Assembly: GCA_002373755.1 (NCBI GenBank) | Contig: DFJU01000036.1 | Coordinates: forward strand, 1 to 19,646 | Direction: 5' to 3' | Origin: Bacteroidales bacterium UBA3663 | GTDB lineage: Bacteria > Bacteroidota > Bacteroidia > Bacteroidales > UBA3663 | Length of the DNA: 19,646 bases | Shown: positions 1 to 9,110 of the stretch, piece after piece | Position numbering within the stretch: the stretch's first letter is position 1 | Layout of the letters: each line of letters starts with the position of its first letter | The notes under the pieces: generated by a model | Databases searched by the model: none | What the model was told of the DNA's origin: nothing | Seen by the model: the letters and a program-made list of their open reading frames with translations, nothing else | Program-made: the position numbers and the translations under genes

Positions 1-54
1 GCTGACCGAACTGGCCATCAGCAGCGACATTCCCAAAAATATGTATTTTTTCAT
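1..54 (-). CDS. Start of an exported protein (5' end only)
   Basis: The minus strand opens with ATG at 54-52 and runs 18 codons to the window edge, reading MKKYIFLGMSLLMASSVS. Two lysines followed by a hydrophobic stretch make this the beginning of a signal peptide. It starts only 27 nt after the stop of the preceding fasciclin gene, with no room for a terminator, so it is very probably the next gene of the same operon. The product cannot be identified from so few residues. By position it should be another envelope or secreted component of the SusCD-fasciclin system, possibly another receptor, lipoprotein or an enzyme. That is inference. Confidence 0.7.
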   Translation of the reverse strand, partial: MKKYIFLGMSLLMASSVS

Positions 55-81
55 ATCTTGTCCGATTTCAAAAGTTTAAGG

Positions 82-1779
82 TTATTCGCCGTCAGACACG
101 TGAGGCTTGAAGATAATACAATCCACCAGCAATGTCTTTGTTCCGGTGCCATTGCGCACTTCCGTGGCCGAGGTGTTGCCCTGCACGAGCATCTTGACCT
201 GCGCATCGTCCAGTCCCATCGAACATGTCGGGAAGGTGTAGGTGCCGACATAGACGGTATCGACATTGTACGCGTCGGTGACGAAGGGGTCCTTGCTCGT
301 CTGCTTGACGTTGACCTCCTTGCCGGTCATGTCGTGATAGTAGAACGTGGCACGGAACTTGGTCGGCAGCGGCGTGAGCAATGTGTCTTTTGCCGTGAGC
401 GGCACGGCCACGAGATAGACGTCGTATGGCACATTGGACAACACGTTGTAGATATCGAACAGCACCTTGATGTTGGATGTAGATGTAGGCGCAATCTCAA
501 CGAACATGTTTTTCGACACTTTGTTGTAGAACGGATTGTTGCTCGCTACGCTATAATAGACCGGGTCGCTCGTGCTGATGCTATATACCGAGTCAATTGT
601 GCCGCCATATTCACCCTCGCGGAGGTTGCTGCGAAGGACGGTGCGCAACGAATCGACCTTCCAGTTGACGAGGTCGGCCTTCTTGACCAGACCGTTGCTG
701 CACTGCACATCGACGGTCGATTCAAAGATGCCGCCTTCGTCGAACGGATTGTCGAAGATGTAGTAGCGGTTGAAGCCTTTGCCCCACGAGTAAACACGCG
801 ATGTGAACGATGATGCCCACGTAGAGAACACGGCAGCCGAGTCTTGGATTAACTTGTCGGTGTTGACCGTACGGCTGAATGTCGTGCCGCTCAACGCAAA
901 GATGCGCGGATAGTTATACATCAGCGAGTCGCGGCCGGCAACCTTCGCGTCGTACTGGAAGTAGCGTTCGTACTGCGGCACGATCTTGTTCCAGACTTCG
1001 TTGGTCGGAGCCAGGAACCAGTAGGTCGAGTCTTCGACATCGAGCTCGGCATCCATCCAGCTTGACATCAGCTTGTTGGTGAGCTTGGTGACGGAATCGA
1101 GATACTGCGTCTGGCCGTCAACGATCGGGCCCGGCACACTCTGCTCGGCAATGAACTCGTCGATGCTGTATGAATAGATGTAGCTGCGGACGCTGTCGAG
1201 GTCGCTGTCGCGGCCAAGATATTCGTAGATGTTCGGCAGATATGTTGTCTGTCCGGCCACCTTGTAGAGGATGCCGTTGGACGACATCATGTTGGTGGCC
1301 TCCAGCTTCATACCATCGAAACTGTTGTTCTTGAGCACGGCATATTTGCCGTTCATCATCACAATCGAGTCGTTGGTGAGGCTCGACACCGAATGGTTGT
1401 AGAGCGCGATGTGGTTCATGACGAACTCCTTGATTGCCTTGTTGCGCGTCTCCTTCACTCCAGCGGCCTTTTCAGTCTTGTAGAGGTTGATGACACTGTC
1501 GCGCATCGTGGCCGTAAAGTTGTCGTTGACCGGGGCAAACACAGTGAATGCCTGACTGCCGTCCAACAAATCCGCGTAGCCGCACGCTTCGAGCACCGCC
1601 TGGAAATTCGACACATCGGCGTTCTTCGACATGGTTGCCCAAATGGAACCTTCGCCAATCGAAAGCGTTGCATAGTGGTCGTCCCACTTGTCCGAGCACG
1701 ACGGCAGCATCAGTCCGGCAACTGCGCCACCCATCGGCAAAGCCAGGCAAAGCAGGAGTTTTCCTATACTTTTGTTCAT
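82..1779 (-). CDS. Fasciclin (FAS1) domain lipoprotein, third in operon
   Basis: This is an outer-membrane lipoprotein of 565 residues from the ATG at 1779; an in-frame ATG three codons upstream at 1788 is also possible. The signal peptide ends in a lipobox LPSC with the lipid-bearing Cys at residue 28, followed by SDKWDD, an acidic start typical of lipoproteins sent to the cell surface in this phylum. A FAS1 domain spans about residues 48-186, with FTVFAPVNDNF (strand and loop), FVMNHIALYNH (the FAS1 'YH' block) and SNGILYKV (end). A second, more diverged FAS1-like unit lies at about 190-375 (YWFLAPTNEVW ... SNGLVKKAD). The last 190 residues look beta-rich and are unassigned. It follows the previous fasciclin gene by 67 nt without a terminator, so it is co-transcribed with SusC and SusD. 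FAS1 domains generally mediate adhesion or ligand binding; the ligand here is unknown. Confidence 0.88.
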   Translation of the reverse strand: MNKSIGKLLLCLALPMGGAVAGLMLPSCSDKWDDHYATLSIGEGSIWATMSKNADVSNFQAVLEACGYADLLDGSQAFTVFAPVNDNFTATMRDSVINLYKTEKAAGVKETRNKAIKEFVMNHIALYNHSVSSLTNDSIVMMNGKYAVLKNNSFDGMKLEATNMMSSNGILYKVAGQTTYLPNIYEYLGRDSDLDSVRSYIYSYSIDEFIAEQSVPGPIVDGQTQYLDSVTKLTNKLMSSWMDAELDVEDSTYWFLAPTNEVWNKIVPQYERYFQYDAKVAGRDSLMYNYPRIFALSGTTFSRTVNTDKLIQDSAAVFSTWASSFTSRVYSWGKGFNRYYIFDNPFDEGGIFESTVDVQCSNGLVKKADLVNWKVDSLRTVLRSNLREGEYGGTIDSVYSISTSDPVYYSVASNNPFYNKVSKNMFVEIAPTSTSNIKVLFDIYNVLSNVPYDVYLVAVPLTAKDTLLTPLPTKFRATFYYHDMTGKEVNVKQTSKDPFVTDAYNVDTVYVGTYTFPTCSMGLDDAQVKMLVQGNTSATEVRNGTGTKTLLVDCIIFKPHVSDGE

Positions 1780-1846
1780 ATCAATCATTTTGTATTTTCA
1801 AGTTATGGAATGAGAATTTAGAAATATGAGTTTCTCCAGACGTGGC

Positions 1847-3886
1847 TTACAGGTCATCCTCTTCGGCACCCTCGTCGTTCACGCCATAGACGCTCTTCGG
1901 CACGAGTTCCAGATAGTCGAGCATGGCCTCGTTGTTGTTGCTGCCCTTGTTGTCCGACACGGCACGCACGCGCAGGTAGTGGTCTTCGCCCGGTGCGATG
2001 TGGACGGTGCAGAGCACGATGCGCAGTGTGGCATAGACATCGGCAAACGACTCGCCCGACGAGGCATTGGCACCATGATAGCCGCCGTTGCAGCCGTAGT
2101 AGTAGCCCTTGTTCTTCAACGTCTTCTTGTTTTCGATGCGCTGTGACTCCGAAAGCGAGTTGAGTCCGGTGAACGATGCGTTGAACGAACCATAGAGGAT
2201 ATACTTCAGGTCGCGGTTCATGTCGAGCGGGATGCCCTGTGCAATGCCGTCGAAATAGACCTGGGCGACACCACGACGGCCGTTCATAGCCGCGTAGCCG
2301 AGGCGGATCTGCCATTCGCTCTCGAACGGAACTGGCGGGATGCGGAATGTCACGTCGAAGTTGCCCTGGCATACGAACTCGTCGCCATGCAGTGACCAGT
2401 AGCCCTGACGTGGACGACGGTAGATGAAGTAGCCGTTCTTGCCCACGGTCACGCCATCCAGATAGCCATCGGGGAAGAAGAAGTTGCGGCCGTACTTGGT
2501 CGATTCGTTGTCGGCTGCCGTGTTGCCGCCGGTGCCGCCGTTGGTGCGGTCGCCGTTCATGCGGATGGCATTGGACATAAGCTCAGGGAAGAGTGACGAG
2601 AAGTCGATGCGCATACGGCAGTTGTCGATCACGTCGCGCGTCTCGTCGTCGAACTTGACGATGTCGTCGATGTAGTAGTATGGACCGTTCAAGGCCATGT
2701 TGTCAACGTCGCTCTCAACGTCGGGCTGGATGTGGACGCCCTCGATGGTGTACTGGTCATCGTAGCGACGGTTCAGGTAGTAGTGCGTACGTGTGCCCTC
2801 GCCTGTCCATTTGGTGACGGTGAGGTGCTCGCACTTCAGCATGGTGTAGGGCAGCAGTGTCGGATACCAATCCACAGGGTTCATCTTGGAGGTATAGACA
2901 CCGAAGTCGTCGCGCACTGTCAATTCGCTCAGACCCTGGATGTTGCGGGTCAGCACATGATAGGCGATGAAGCGGCGCAACGGGTTGACCGAATCGCTCA
3001 GATGCTCGAAGCTGTGGCCTTCGGCTGCAACGTCGTTCGGATAAATCGGGTCGTAGATTTTGCATGCCAAATCGTAGAGGCCGCGCAGGTCGGTGATGCC
3101 GTATTTGGCCTTCAGGACGCTGTCGGGCACAAGGAATGCGGTATATCCGATGAGGCGTTCGTCGGGATTGGTGGCGAACTCCTTCGGCTCGGCACCCGAG
3201 GTGTAGTAATAGGTCTCGCCCGATGGTTCATAGTCGCCGTCCTTATATATCTTCATGACCTCGGCCAGGCCGGTCTTGTCCAATGCCTCAGAGTAGATTG
3301 AGACGCGCGGATTTTCGGCAATCAGGTCGGACAACGTGTTGGTCGAGCTTTCAAGCACGCAGTCAATCGGGTGCATGATGCCGTTTTCGACCGAGTCGTT
3401 CTGTGTCTTGGCGATGATAGTCGCGTAGCCGTTGATTACGACCACCGAGTTGGTGTCGGCATCGATTGCGTGCGACACCTTGAGTGGGCGGCGCATCATG
3501 TTCTGGGTGGCCAACACGCCATCCTTCATCTCGAATGTCGAGTACATCACGCTGATCAGGTGCGTGCGGGCGATGGTGTCGCACTCGGCGTCGGTCAGTG
3601 TGGCAACGGTCTTGCCCTTGGCTGCAAGGAAGGTCTCCATCGCGTCGTTGGCCGGACAGAAGCATGTGAAATGGCCGTAGGTCGAAAGCAGATTCATCAA
3701 TCCGGCACGGCTCACAACCTCGGCGAACTGGCTGTACTCTTCATTCTGGGTCAGATAATCGCTCATCATCTGGCCGGTGAAGGTGTAGTAGTTCTCGCTG
3801 TCTGGGTCATCGTCGCAACTTGCAAATGGAGCAACCGCAACGGCCAACAGCATCGCATAAAGTATGTTGAATAACTTCTTTTTCAT
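1847..3886 (-). CDS. Fasciclin (FAS1) domain lipoprotein, directly after SusD
   Basis: The product is a 679-residue lipoprotein. MKKK plus a hydrophobic stretch ends in a lipobox FASC with Cys at residue 24, followed by DDD, which suggests export to the outer surface. FAS1 domain 1 is at about residues 38-177: FTCFCPANDAMETFL, then ARTHLISVMY, then NGIMHPIDCVL. FAS1 domain 2 is at about 182-412: TAFLVPDSVL, FIAYHVLTRNI, then GPYYYIDDIV. The remaining 265 residues are rich in Gly, Asn and aromatics and look like a beta-sandwich, ending in a very acidic tail (DEGAEEDDL). The gene starts 17 nt after the SusD stop, the position often used in Sus-like loci for a surface glycan-binding lipoprotein. 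A role as an accessory binding protein for the SusCD transporter is therefore a reasonable inference. The true ligand could equally be a protein or peptide. Confidence 0.9.
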   Translation of the reverse strand: MKKKLFNILYAMLLAVAVAPFASCDDDPDSENYYTFTGQMMSDYLTQNEEYSQFAEVVSRAGLMNLLSTYGHFTCFCPANDAMETFLAAKGKTVATLTDAECDTIARTHLISVMYSTFEMKDGVLATQNMMRRPLKVSHAIDADTNSVVVINGYATIIAKTQNDSVENGIMHPIDCVLESSTNTLSDLIAENPRVSIYSEALDKTGLAEVMKIYKDGDYEPSGETYYYTSGAEPKEFATNPDERLIGYTAFLVPDSVLKAKYGITDLRGLYDLACKIYDPIYPNDVAAEGHSFEHLSDSVNPLRRFIAYHVLTRNIQGLSELTVRDDFGVYTSKMNPVDWYPTLLPYTMLKCEHLTVTKWTGEGTRTHYYLNRRYDDQYTIEGVHIQPDVESDVDNMALNGPYYYIDDIVKFDDETRDVIDNCRMRIDFSSLFPELMSNAIRMNGDRTNGGTGGNTAADNESTKYGRNFFFPDGYLDGVTVGKNGYFIYRRPRQGYWSLHGDEFVCQGNFDVTFRIPPVPFESEWQIRLGYAAMNGRRGVAQVYFDGIAQGIPLDMNRDLKYILYGSFNASFTGLNSLSESQRIENKKTLKNKGYYYGCNGGYHGANASSGESFADVYATLRIVLCTVHIAPGEDHYLRVRAVSDNKGSNNNEAMLDYLELVPKSVYGVNDEGAEEDDL

Positions 3887-3903
3887 ATCTGCATAAATTT
3901 AGG

Positions 3904-5721
3904 TTAGTTGTTGGCCGTAGCCTCGTAGCTACTGTTTTCGCCGCTGCCGAAGGCCGGATTCTGCGTGAGGTATTCGTTCACCTTCAACTCGTCCAGATTG
4001 TATGGCCAATAGATACGGTCCATCTTTTGCAGGAGGCTCTCGATGATTGTCGAGTTACTTGCGCTCTTCTGCTTGACCATTTCGCGCATGTAGCTGGTGT
4101 TGCCGTCACGACGCGAACGGCGCACGAGGTCGAACCAGCGCTTGCCTTCGAAGATGAGTTCGCGCTCACGCTCGGCATAGACCAGATTGGTGAGCGACAG
4201 CTTTGTGCCATAGTCGCTCTTGTTGAGCAGGTAGCTTGAATATTTCGCATCGTCTAGGTCGGGCACATAGAGCGCACGGCGGTTGACGGCATCGACCAGC
4301 TTGAAGGCCGAATCGAGATAGGCAGAATCCTGTACGGTGAGTTCCGCCACGTCGTCGCTCATCTTCTGGGCGTATGCCTCGGCCTTGAGCAGCATGATGT
4401 CGGTCAGACGGTAGATGATCCAGTTCGACCTGTTGAGCGAATGGTCAACGTTCGATTCCGAATAGTACGAATAGCGGGTTCCCCAAAAGCTGCTGGTGAA
4501 TGACACCGGCAAAGAGGCCGTGCTCGTCATGTCGATGGCAGTCTCGCAAGTGAACTTGTTGATCTGTTCGGGGTCGCCGCTGGTGTTGTAGCGCAGGCAC
4601 TCGTAGCCACGGCCGTCGTACTTGTTGGAGAAGACGCTTGGCGTTGTGGCCGACATATCTGCCAGCACATATTCCGAGGCATTGCAGTAAGGTACAAAGC
4701 CCGACATTCCGTACCAGAAACCTACAGGCGTATTGCTCAGATATCCTCGGTCGGAATTCTTCACGAAGTTCAGTTCGAAGATGCTTTCCTGACTATTGCC
4801 CTCCACGAAAATCTCGTTGAATGCCTGTCCGTAGTAGTTGCTGTAGCCGCGATAGAGCGAGGCGATGAGCGGATAGCCGTAGAAGTCGCTGTAGTCGGTT
4901 GTCTCGTCTTCATCGCGTGCCTCCTTCGCCTTGCGCTCAATCACGAGGTTGGCATACTTGATGCAGTTGTCGTAGTCCTCCTTCCAGAGGTACATATCGC
5001 ACAGCATGGCATAGATTGCCCACTTGGTGATTCGACCCGTGTTGTAGTAGCGGGCCAGCGAGGTCACCTTCGGATATGTCTCGATGGCATCGTCCTTGAC
5101 CTCCTCAAGCGAGGCGATGAGCTTGTCGAGCACATCTTCAAACGACGTGGCCGGAATTGCGAGCTGCTGTCCGTCATCGTAGTATGTCGATTCGTTGTAG
5201 GGCACATCGCGGAAGGTACGGATCAGGTAGAAATAGCTGAGCGAACGCAAAGCGACTGCCTCGGCTATGTGTGCCTTCATTTCACTTTCGGTGTACGACG
5301 GGTCATTCTCAGCAACGTCCGGTGCATGGTCGATGATTGTGTTGCATCGGTTGATGATGTTGTAGAACGAAGTCCAGACCGTGTAGCCATTGTCGGCGGT
5401 AAGGTTTTCGTTAAGGATTTTTTCGAGGTTCTTATCCTTCTCGATGGTGCTGGAGTACGAAACGATGTTTTCCGAACGGAACTCGCCCCAAACCAGCAGA
5501 CGGCTCAGATAGTCGTTTTCGGACATTGCCGCGTAGCAGCCCAGAATGACCTGCTCCACGTCGTTTTCTTCATTCCAGAACTGGTCGATGGTGACGACGT
5601 TCTGCGGCTCGACCTCAAGGAAGTCGCTGCACGAAGTGCACAAAGCTCCACTGCCGATTCCACCCGCAATGAGAAGTGAACCCAGCAACTTGCGGCCTGT
5701 ATTCTTATATGTGATATTCAT
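3904..5721 (-). CDS. SusD/RagB family outer-membrane lipoprotein
   Basis: SusD-like proteins sit on the cell surface as a lid over the SusC channel and bind the incoming ligand. The product is 605 residues, within the normal family range. The signal peptide ends in LCTSC with Cys at residue 31, followed by the classic family opening SDFLEVEPQ and then FWNEENDVEQVILGCYAAM. Helical TPR-like segments lie in the first half (for example RSLSYFYLIRTFRDVPY). The family signature ERERELIFEGKRWFDLVRR lies near the C terminus. I chose the ATG at 5721 because the only in-frame start further upstream is a TTG at 5733, and the ATG gives a normal signal peptide. The gene lies 26 nt downstream of SusC and 17 nt upstream of a fasciclin lipoprotein, so it belongs to the operon. 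The substrate cannot be predicted from the sequence. Confidence 0.96.
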   Translation of the reverse strand: MNITYKNTGRKLLGSLLIAGGIGSGALCTSCSDFLEVEPQNVVTIDQFWNEENDVEQVILGCYAAMSENDYLSRLLVWGEFRSENIVSYSSTIEKDKNLEKILNENLTADNGYTVWTSFYNIINRCNTIIDHAPDVAENDPSYTESEMKAHIAEAVALRSLSYFYLIRTFRDVPYNESTYYDDGQQLAIPATSFEDVLDKLIASLEEVKDDAIETYPKVTSLARYYNTGRITKWAIYAMLCDMYLWKEDYDNCIKYANLVIERKAKEARDEDETTDYSDFYGYPLIASLYRGYSNYYGQAFNEIFVEGNSQESIFELNFVKNSDRGYLSNTPVGFWYGMSGFVPYCNASEYVLADMSATTPSVFSNKYDGRGYECLRYNTSGDPEQINKFTCETAIDMTSTASLPVSFTSSFWGTRYSYYSESNVDHSLNRSNWIIYRLTDIMLLKAEAYAQKMSDDVAELTVQDSAYLDSAFKLVDAVNRRALYVPDLDDAKYSSYLLNKSDYGTKLSLTNLVYAERERELIFEGKRWFDLVRRSRRDGNTSYMREMVKQKSASNSTIIESLLQKMDRIYWPYNLDELKVNEYLTQNPAFGSGENSSYEATANN

Positions 5722-5747
5722 AGTTGTGAACAATGTTTAAATCGCGT

Positions 5748-8700
5748 TTAGAAATCGACGGTCATGCCGAATGTGTACGAGCGGGCACGTGGTGTCTTGC
5801 CGGTGTCGCAAGCCGGACCATAGCCGCTGCTGCTGATGTCGGGATCGACGCCAGTGTAGTGCGTGAGGATGAGCGGGTTGTTGGCACTCATGTAGAGGCT
5901 CACGCGGTTGAGGCCGACGCGCTTCACCCACGACTTCTTCAGCACATACGAAAGCTGTGCGTAGCTCATACGCAGGTAGGTGCCATCCTCCACAAAACGG
6001 TCGCTGATGAGCGTGTTGTAGTTGCTGTCGCTGCCGTACATCGCACGTGGAATCGATGTGACATCGCCCTCCTTGCGCCAACGGTAGTTGACGGCCTGGC
6101 TCTGGTTGTCGTTGTTGATCATTGCCTCGGCATCAAGTCGGGCAAGGTTCAGAATTTCGTTGCCGACGCGGTAGGTGAACTGTGTGGAAAGTCGCCAGTC
6201 GCCATATACCCACGAGAAGCCGAAACCGCCCACGAGCTTTGGCAGCGACGAACCGATATAGACAATGTCGAGTGCATTGATCTGGCCGTCGTGGTTCACA
6301 TCCTCGTAGATGGCGTCGCCACCCTTGAACTTGTAGTTCTTGCCGGTGCCGTCGTTGGTGTAGTTGAACATCATGCGGATCGGATTGCCATCTTCGTCGT
6401 AAACGATCTCGCCGGTTGCGGTTGTGGCCACCGGTGCAGTCTTGCCTTCAGCAAGGAACTGTGCCTGCTCCTCCTGCGACAGGTTGCAGAATGTCTCGTA
6501 TTCGTACTGATAGACGCCCTTGCAGCGGAAGCCGTAGATTGAGCCGAACGGGTTGTGTGTCTGTACGCGTGTCAGCACGTTGCGGTTCACGTTAGTGAAG
6601 GTCGAGTTCATGTTCTTGAGCAGCAGCTCCGGCATTTCAAGAATCTCGTTGCGGTTGTTGCCGAAGTTGACGTTGACATCCATCCAGAACTTGCCCTTCT
6701 TGATGAGGCGGTTGGTGTTGATGTAGAACTCCCAACCCTTGTTGCTCATCTTGCCGCAGTTGATGTAGGCGAGCGACTGGAAGCCGGCGTTGGATGCGAT
6801 GCGCGTGTTGGCCATCAACATGTCCGTTGTGGTCGATTTATAGACTTCGGCGGCGAAGGTCAGACGATCGTCGAGCACACCGAGGTCGAAACCGAGGTTG
6901 TAGTCGGCCTTGTTCTCACGCTTCAGGTCGGTGAGCTTCAGGTTGGTCGGATACATGGTCGATTCACCGAGATAAGAGTTGCCCGAGGCATACTTCGAGA
7001 CGTAGAGGTAGTCCTGATTCGGCAGGTTGCCGGTCATACCCCAGCCGGAACGGACGGCAAGCATCGACATACCCATGTCGCGCAACGGCTCCATGAACGG
7101 CTCATCGCCCAAGTTCCATCGGCCGGACACTGACGGAGAAAGGCTCCAGCGCTTGCTCGGGCCAAGTCGCGTAGTTCCGTCGGCACGGCAGGTGAGCGTC
7201 ACCGAGTAGCGGCTCTTGTACGAGTAGTGGCTCTGGAAGGTGTAGGCCAACGAACGCCACTCGTTGTAGCTCGATGAAAGCTGAGTGATTTTGCCGCCGG
7301 CATCTGGGCTGGTGATTCCACCCGAAGGCAGACCTACGCCGGTTGTACCCTGTCCGTTGGAACTGCCACTGTTGAGCTCCATACGCACGAATGCCATGAA
7401 ACTGTGGTCTTCGTTGTTGAAGCGTGGCGAATAGGTGAGCGTATGCTTCGTGGTGAGCGACAGGCTCTTGTTGCTGCCGGCATACGAAGTGTTGTGACCC
7501 GACGACCATGCGGTGCTTACCAACTCGGCTGGGTAGAACTTGTCAACATACTCGTTGTAGATGTCCATATAGACCTGACTTTCGAGCGTGAGGCGCGTAT
7601 GGTCGGAATCCAGACCCAGCAGCTCGTACTTGATGCGGAGGTCAGGCACGAGCTTGTAGGTTGTCTGCACGTTCTTGGCCAGATGAGCCGATGCCACAGG
7701 ATTGACATACTTGCGCTGGTCATCCTTGAAGATTTCGCTACCGATGTAGGCACCGCTCTGCAGCATGTTGTAGTAGCGGTCGGTATCCTCGCCCGTCACT
7801 GGATCCTGCTCGTAGATGCTCATGTTCGGCATCTTCTTCTGTGCAATGGCCAACAGGTCCTCGTAATTGCGGTAATTCTTGGTGTAGGTCATTGAGAAGT
7901 TGGTCTGCACGCGGATACGGCGGCTCACGTCGTAGTCGAGGTTGGCACGTGTCGAGAGACGCTGCAGCTTCTGGCAGATGACCGAACCTGTCTCGTTGTC
8001 GAAACCGCCCGAAATGCGGAATGCGGCACGCTCGCCACCGCCCGAAATGGACAGTGAGTGGTTCTGACGCAGACCCCACTGTGTGACGGCATCGCGCCAA
8101 TCGGTGTTGTTGTTGTACTGCTCATACTCCGAGAAGGTCGGCAGATAGTTGATTTCGCTGACCGACTGGCTTGCATTGTCGTTCTGCGTCGGGTTGAAGT
8201 ACGACTCCTTGAGCAGCATCGTGTAGTCGTCGCCGTTCAGGAGCTTCATGCCCTCCGGCTGATAGGTGCCGGTGAACTTGGCGATGTAGGTCAACTTCGG
8301 TTTGCCGCGTGTACCGCGCTTCGTCTTGATTTCGATGACGCCGTTACCGCCCTGCGAACCGTAGATGGCCGTAGCTGCGGCATCCTTCAGCACCTGAATG
8401 TCGGCAATATCTTCGGTGTTGATGTTGAGCAATTCGGCAAACTTCTCATCGTTGCTCGACGAGAGGTCGAAGTTGGACATATCGACGTCCGACACGTTGC
8501 CATCGACCACGATGAGCGGATTGGCATTGGTGAGCGACGACAGCGACGATGCACCACGCAGACGCATGGTCGAACCTGAACCCAAGTTGCCCGACAAGGC
8601 GATGATGTCGAGACCGGCAATTCGGCCCTGCAAGGCTTCGTCGATGGTGTTGATGCCCAAACCTTCAAACTCGGCAGCCGAAATGGTCTGCTTGGCGAAG

Positions 8701-9110
8701 GCGATTTCTCGCTCAGGAATGTGCAGCGAGTTGCCATCCATTCGCTTTTCGGCCTTGACGGTGACCTCCTGCAACGTGGTGGCCGACTCCATGACCACCT
8801 GATATGTGGTGCGGTCGATGGGCAGTTCACGCGGCTTGAGGCCGACATATTGGAAACGAAGCTTGTCCTTCGAATTCATAATCTTCATGGTGAAGTTACC
8901 GTTCATGTCGGTCAGACACGACGAAACGACACGTCCGTTGGCATCCACTTCGCAAACGGTGGCACTCATCAACGGGCCGAACTCATCCTCCACTGTACCA
9001 TGCACCGATGTGATCTGCTGCGCACGCAACAGCGTGCAGCAGACGAGTGCAAGGCACAACAAAAGGGCTTTAGCAAATATGCTTGATTTCATAATCTTTG
9101 TGTATTTCAT
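5748..9110 (-). CDS. SusC/RagA family TonB-dependent outer-membrane transporter
   Basis: This is a 22-strand-barrel type importer that moves a ligand handed over by SusD across the outer membrane, powered by TonB-ExbBD. It has 1120 residues, a usual size for SusC. In order it has a signal peptide ending near LLRAQQ, a carboxypeptidase-regulatory-like domain (about 33-112; HGTVEDEFGPLMSATV), a TonB-box region (LQEVTVKAEK, about 112), a plug with the family motif VLKDAAATAIYGSQGGNGV near residue 260, and a barrel ending in YTFGMTVDF. There is no N-terminal STN signalling domain, so control by a sigma/anti-sigma pair through this protein is unlikely. The ATG at 9110 overlaps the stop of the upstream fasciclin gene as ATGA, which suggests translational coupling. 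An ATG six codons in, at 9092, would give a tidier signal peptide. SusD follows after 26 nt. Confidence 0.96.
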   Translation of the reverse strand: MKYTKIMKSSIFAKALLLCLALVCCTLLRAQQITSVHGTVEDEFGPLMSATVCEVDANGRVVSSCLTDMNGNFTMKIMNSKDKLRFQYVGLKPRELPIDRTTYQVVMESATTLQEVTVKAEKRMDGNSLHIPEREIAFAKQTISAAEFEGLGINTIDEALQGRIAGLDIIALSGNLGSGSTMRLRGASSLSSLTNANPLIVVDGNVSDVDMSNFDLSSSNDEKFAELLNINTEDIADIQVLKDAAATAIYGSQGGNGVIEIKTKRGTRGKPKLTYIAKFTGTYQPEGMKLLNGDDYTMLLKESYFNPTQNDNASQSVSEINYLPTFSEYEQYNNNTDWRDAVTQWGLRQNHSLSISGGGERAAFRISGGFDNETGSVICQKLQRLSTRANLDYDVSRRIRVQTNFSMTYTKNYRNYEDLLAIAQKKMPNMSIYEQDPVTGEDTDRYYNMLQSGAYIGSEIFKDDQRKYVNPVASAHLAKNVQTTYKLVPDLRIKYELLGLDSDHTRLTLESQVYMDIYNEYVDKFYPAELVSTAWSSGHNTSYAGSNKSLSLTTKHTLTYSPRFNNEDHSFMAFVRMELNSGSSNGQGTTGVGLPSGGITSPDAGGKITQLSSSYNEWRSLAYTFQSHYSYKSRYSVTLTCRADGTTRLGPSKRWSLSPSVSGRWNLGDEPFMEPLRDMGMSMLAVRSGWGMTGNLPNQDYLYVSKYASGNSYLGESTMYPTNLKLTDLKRENKADYNLGFDLGVLDDRLTFAAEVYKSTTTDMLMANTRIASNAGFQSLAYINCGKMSNKGWEFYINTNRLIKKGKFWMDVNVNFGNNRNEILEMPELLLKNMNSTFTNVNRNVLTRVQTHNPFGSIYGFRCKGVYQYEYETFCNLSQEEQAQFLAEGKTAPVATTATGEIVYDEDGNPIRMMFNYTNDGTGKNYKFKGGDAIYEDVNHDGQINALDIVYIGSSLPKLVGGFGFSWVYGDWRLSTQFTYRVGNEILNLARLDAEAMINNDNQSQAVNYRWRKEGDVTSIPRAMYGSDSNYNTLISDRFVEDGTYLRMSYAQLSYVLKKSWVKRVGLNRVSLYMSANNPLILTHYTGVDPDISSSGYGPACDTGKTPRARSYTFGMTVDF

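Noticed and set aside
58..813. Long plus-strand frame of 251 codons opposite the fasciclin gene
   Set aside because: It lies antisense to a clearly supported FAS1 lipoprotein gene and has His/Arg/Val-rich composition typical of antisense shadow frames in GC-rich third-position genes.
5722..5733. SusD start at the upstream TTG
   Set aside because: The ATG four codons later gives a standard lipoprotein signal peptide; TTG starts are rare in this phylum.
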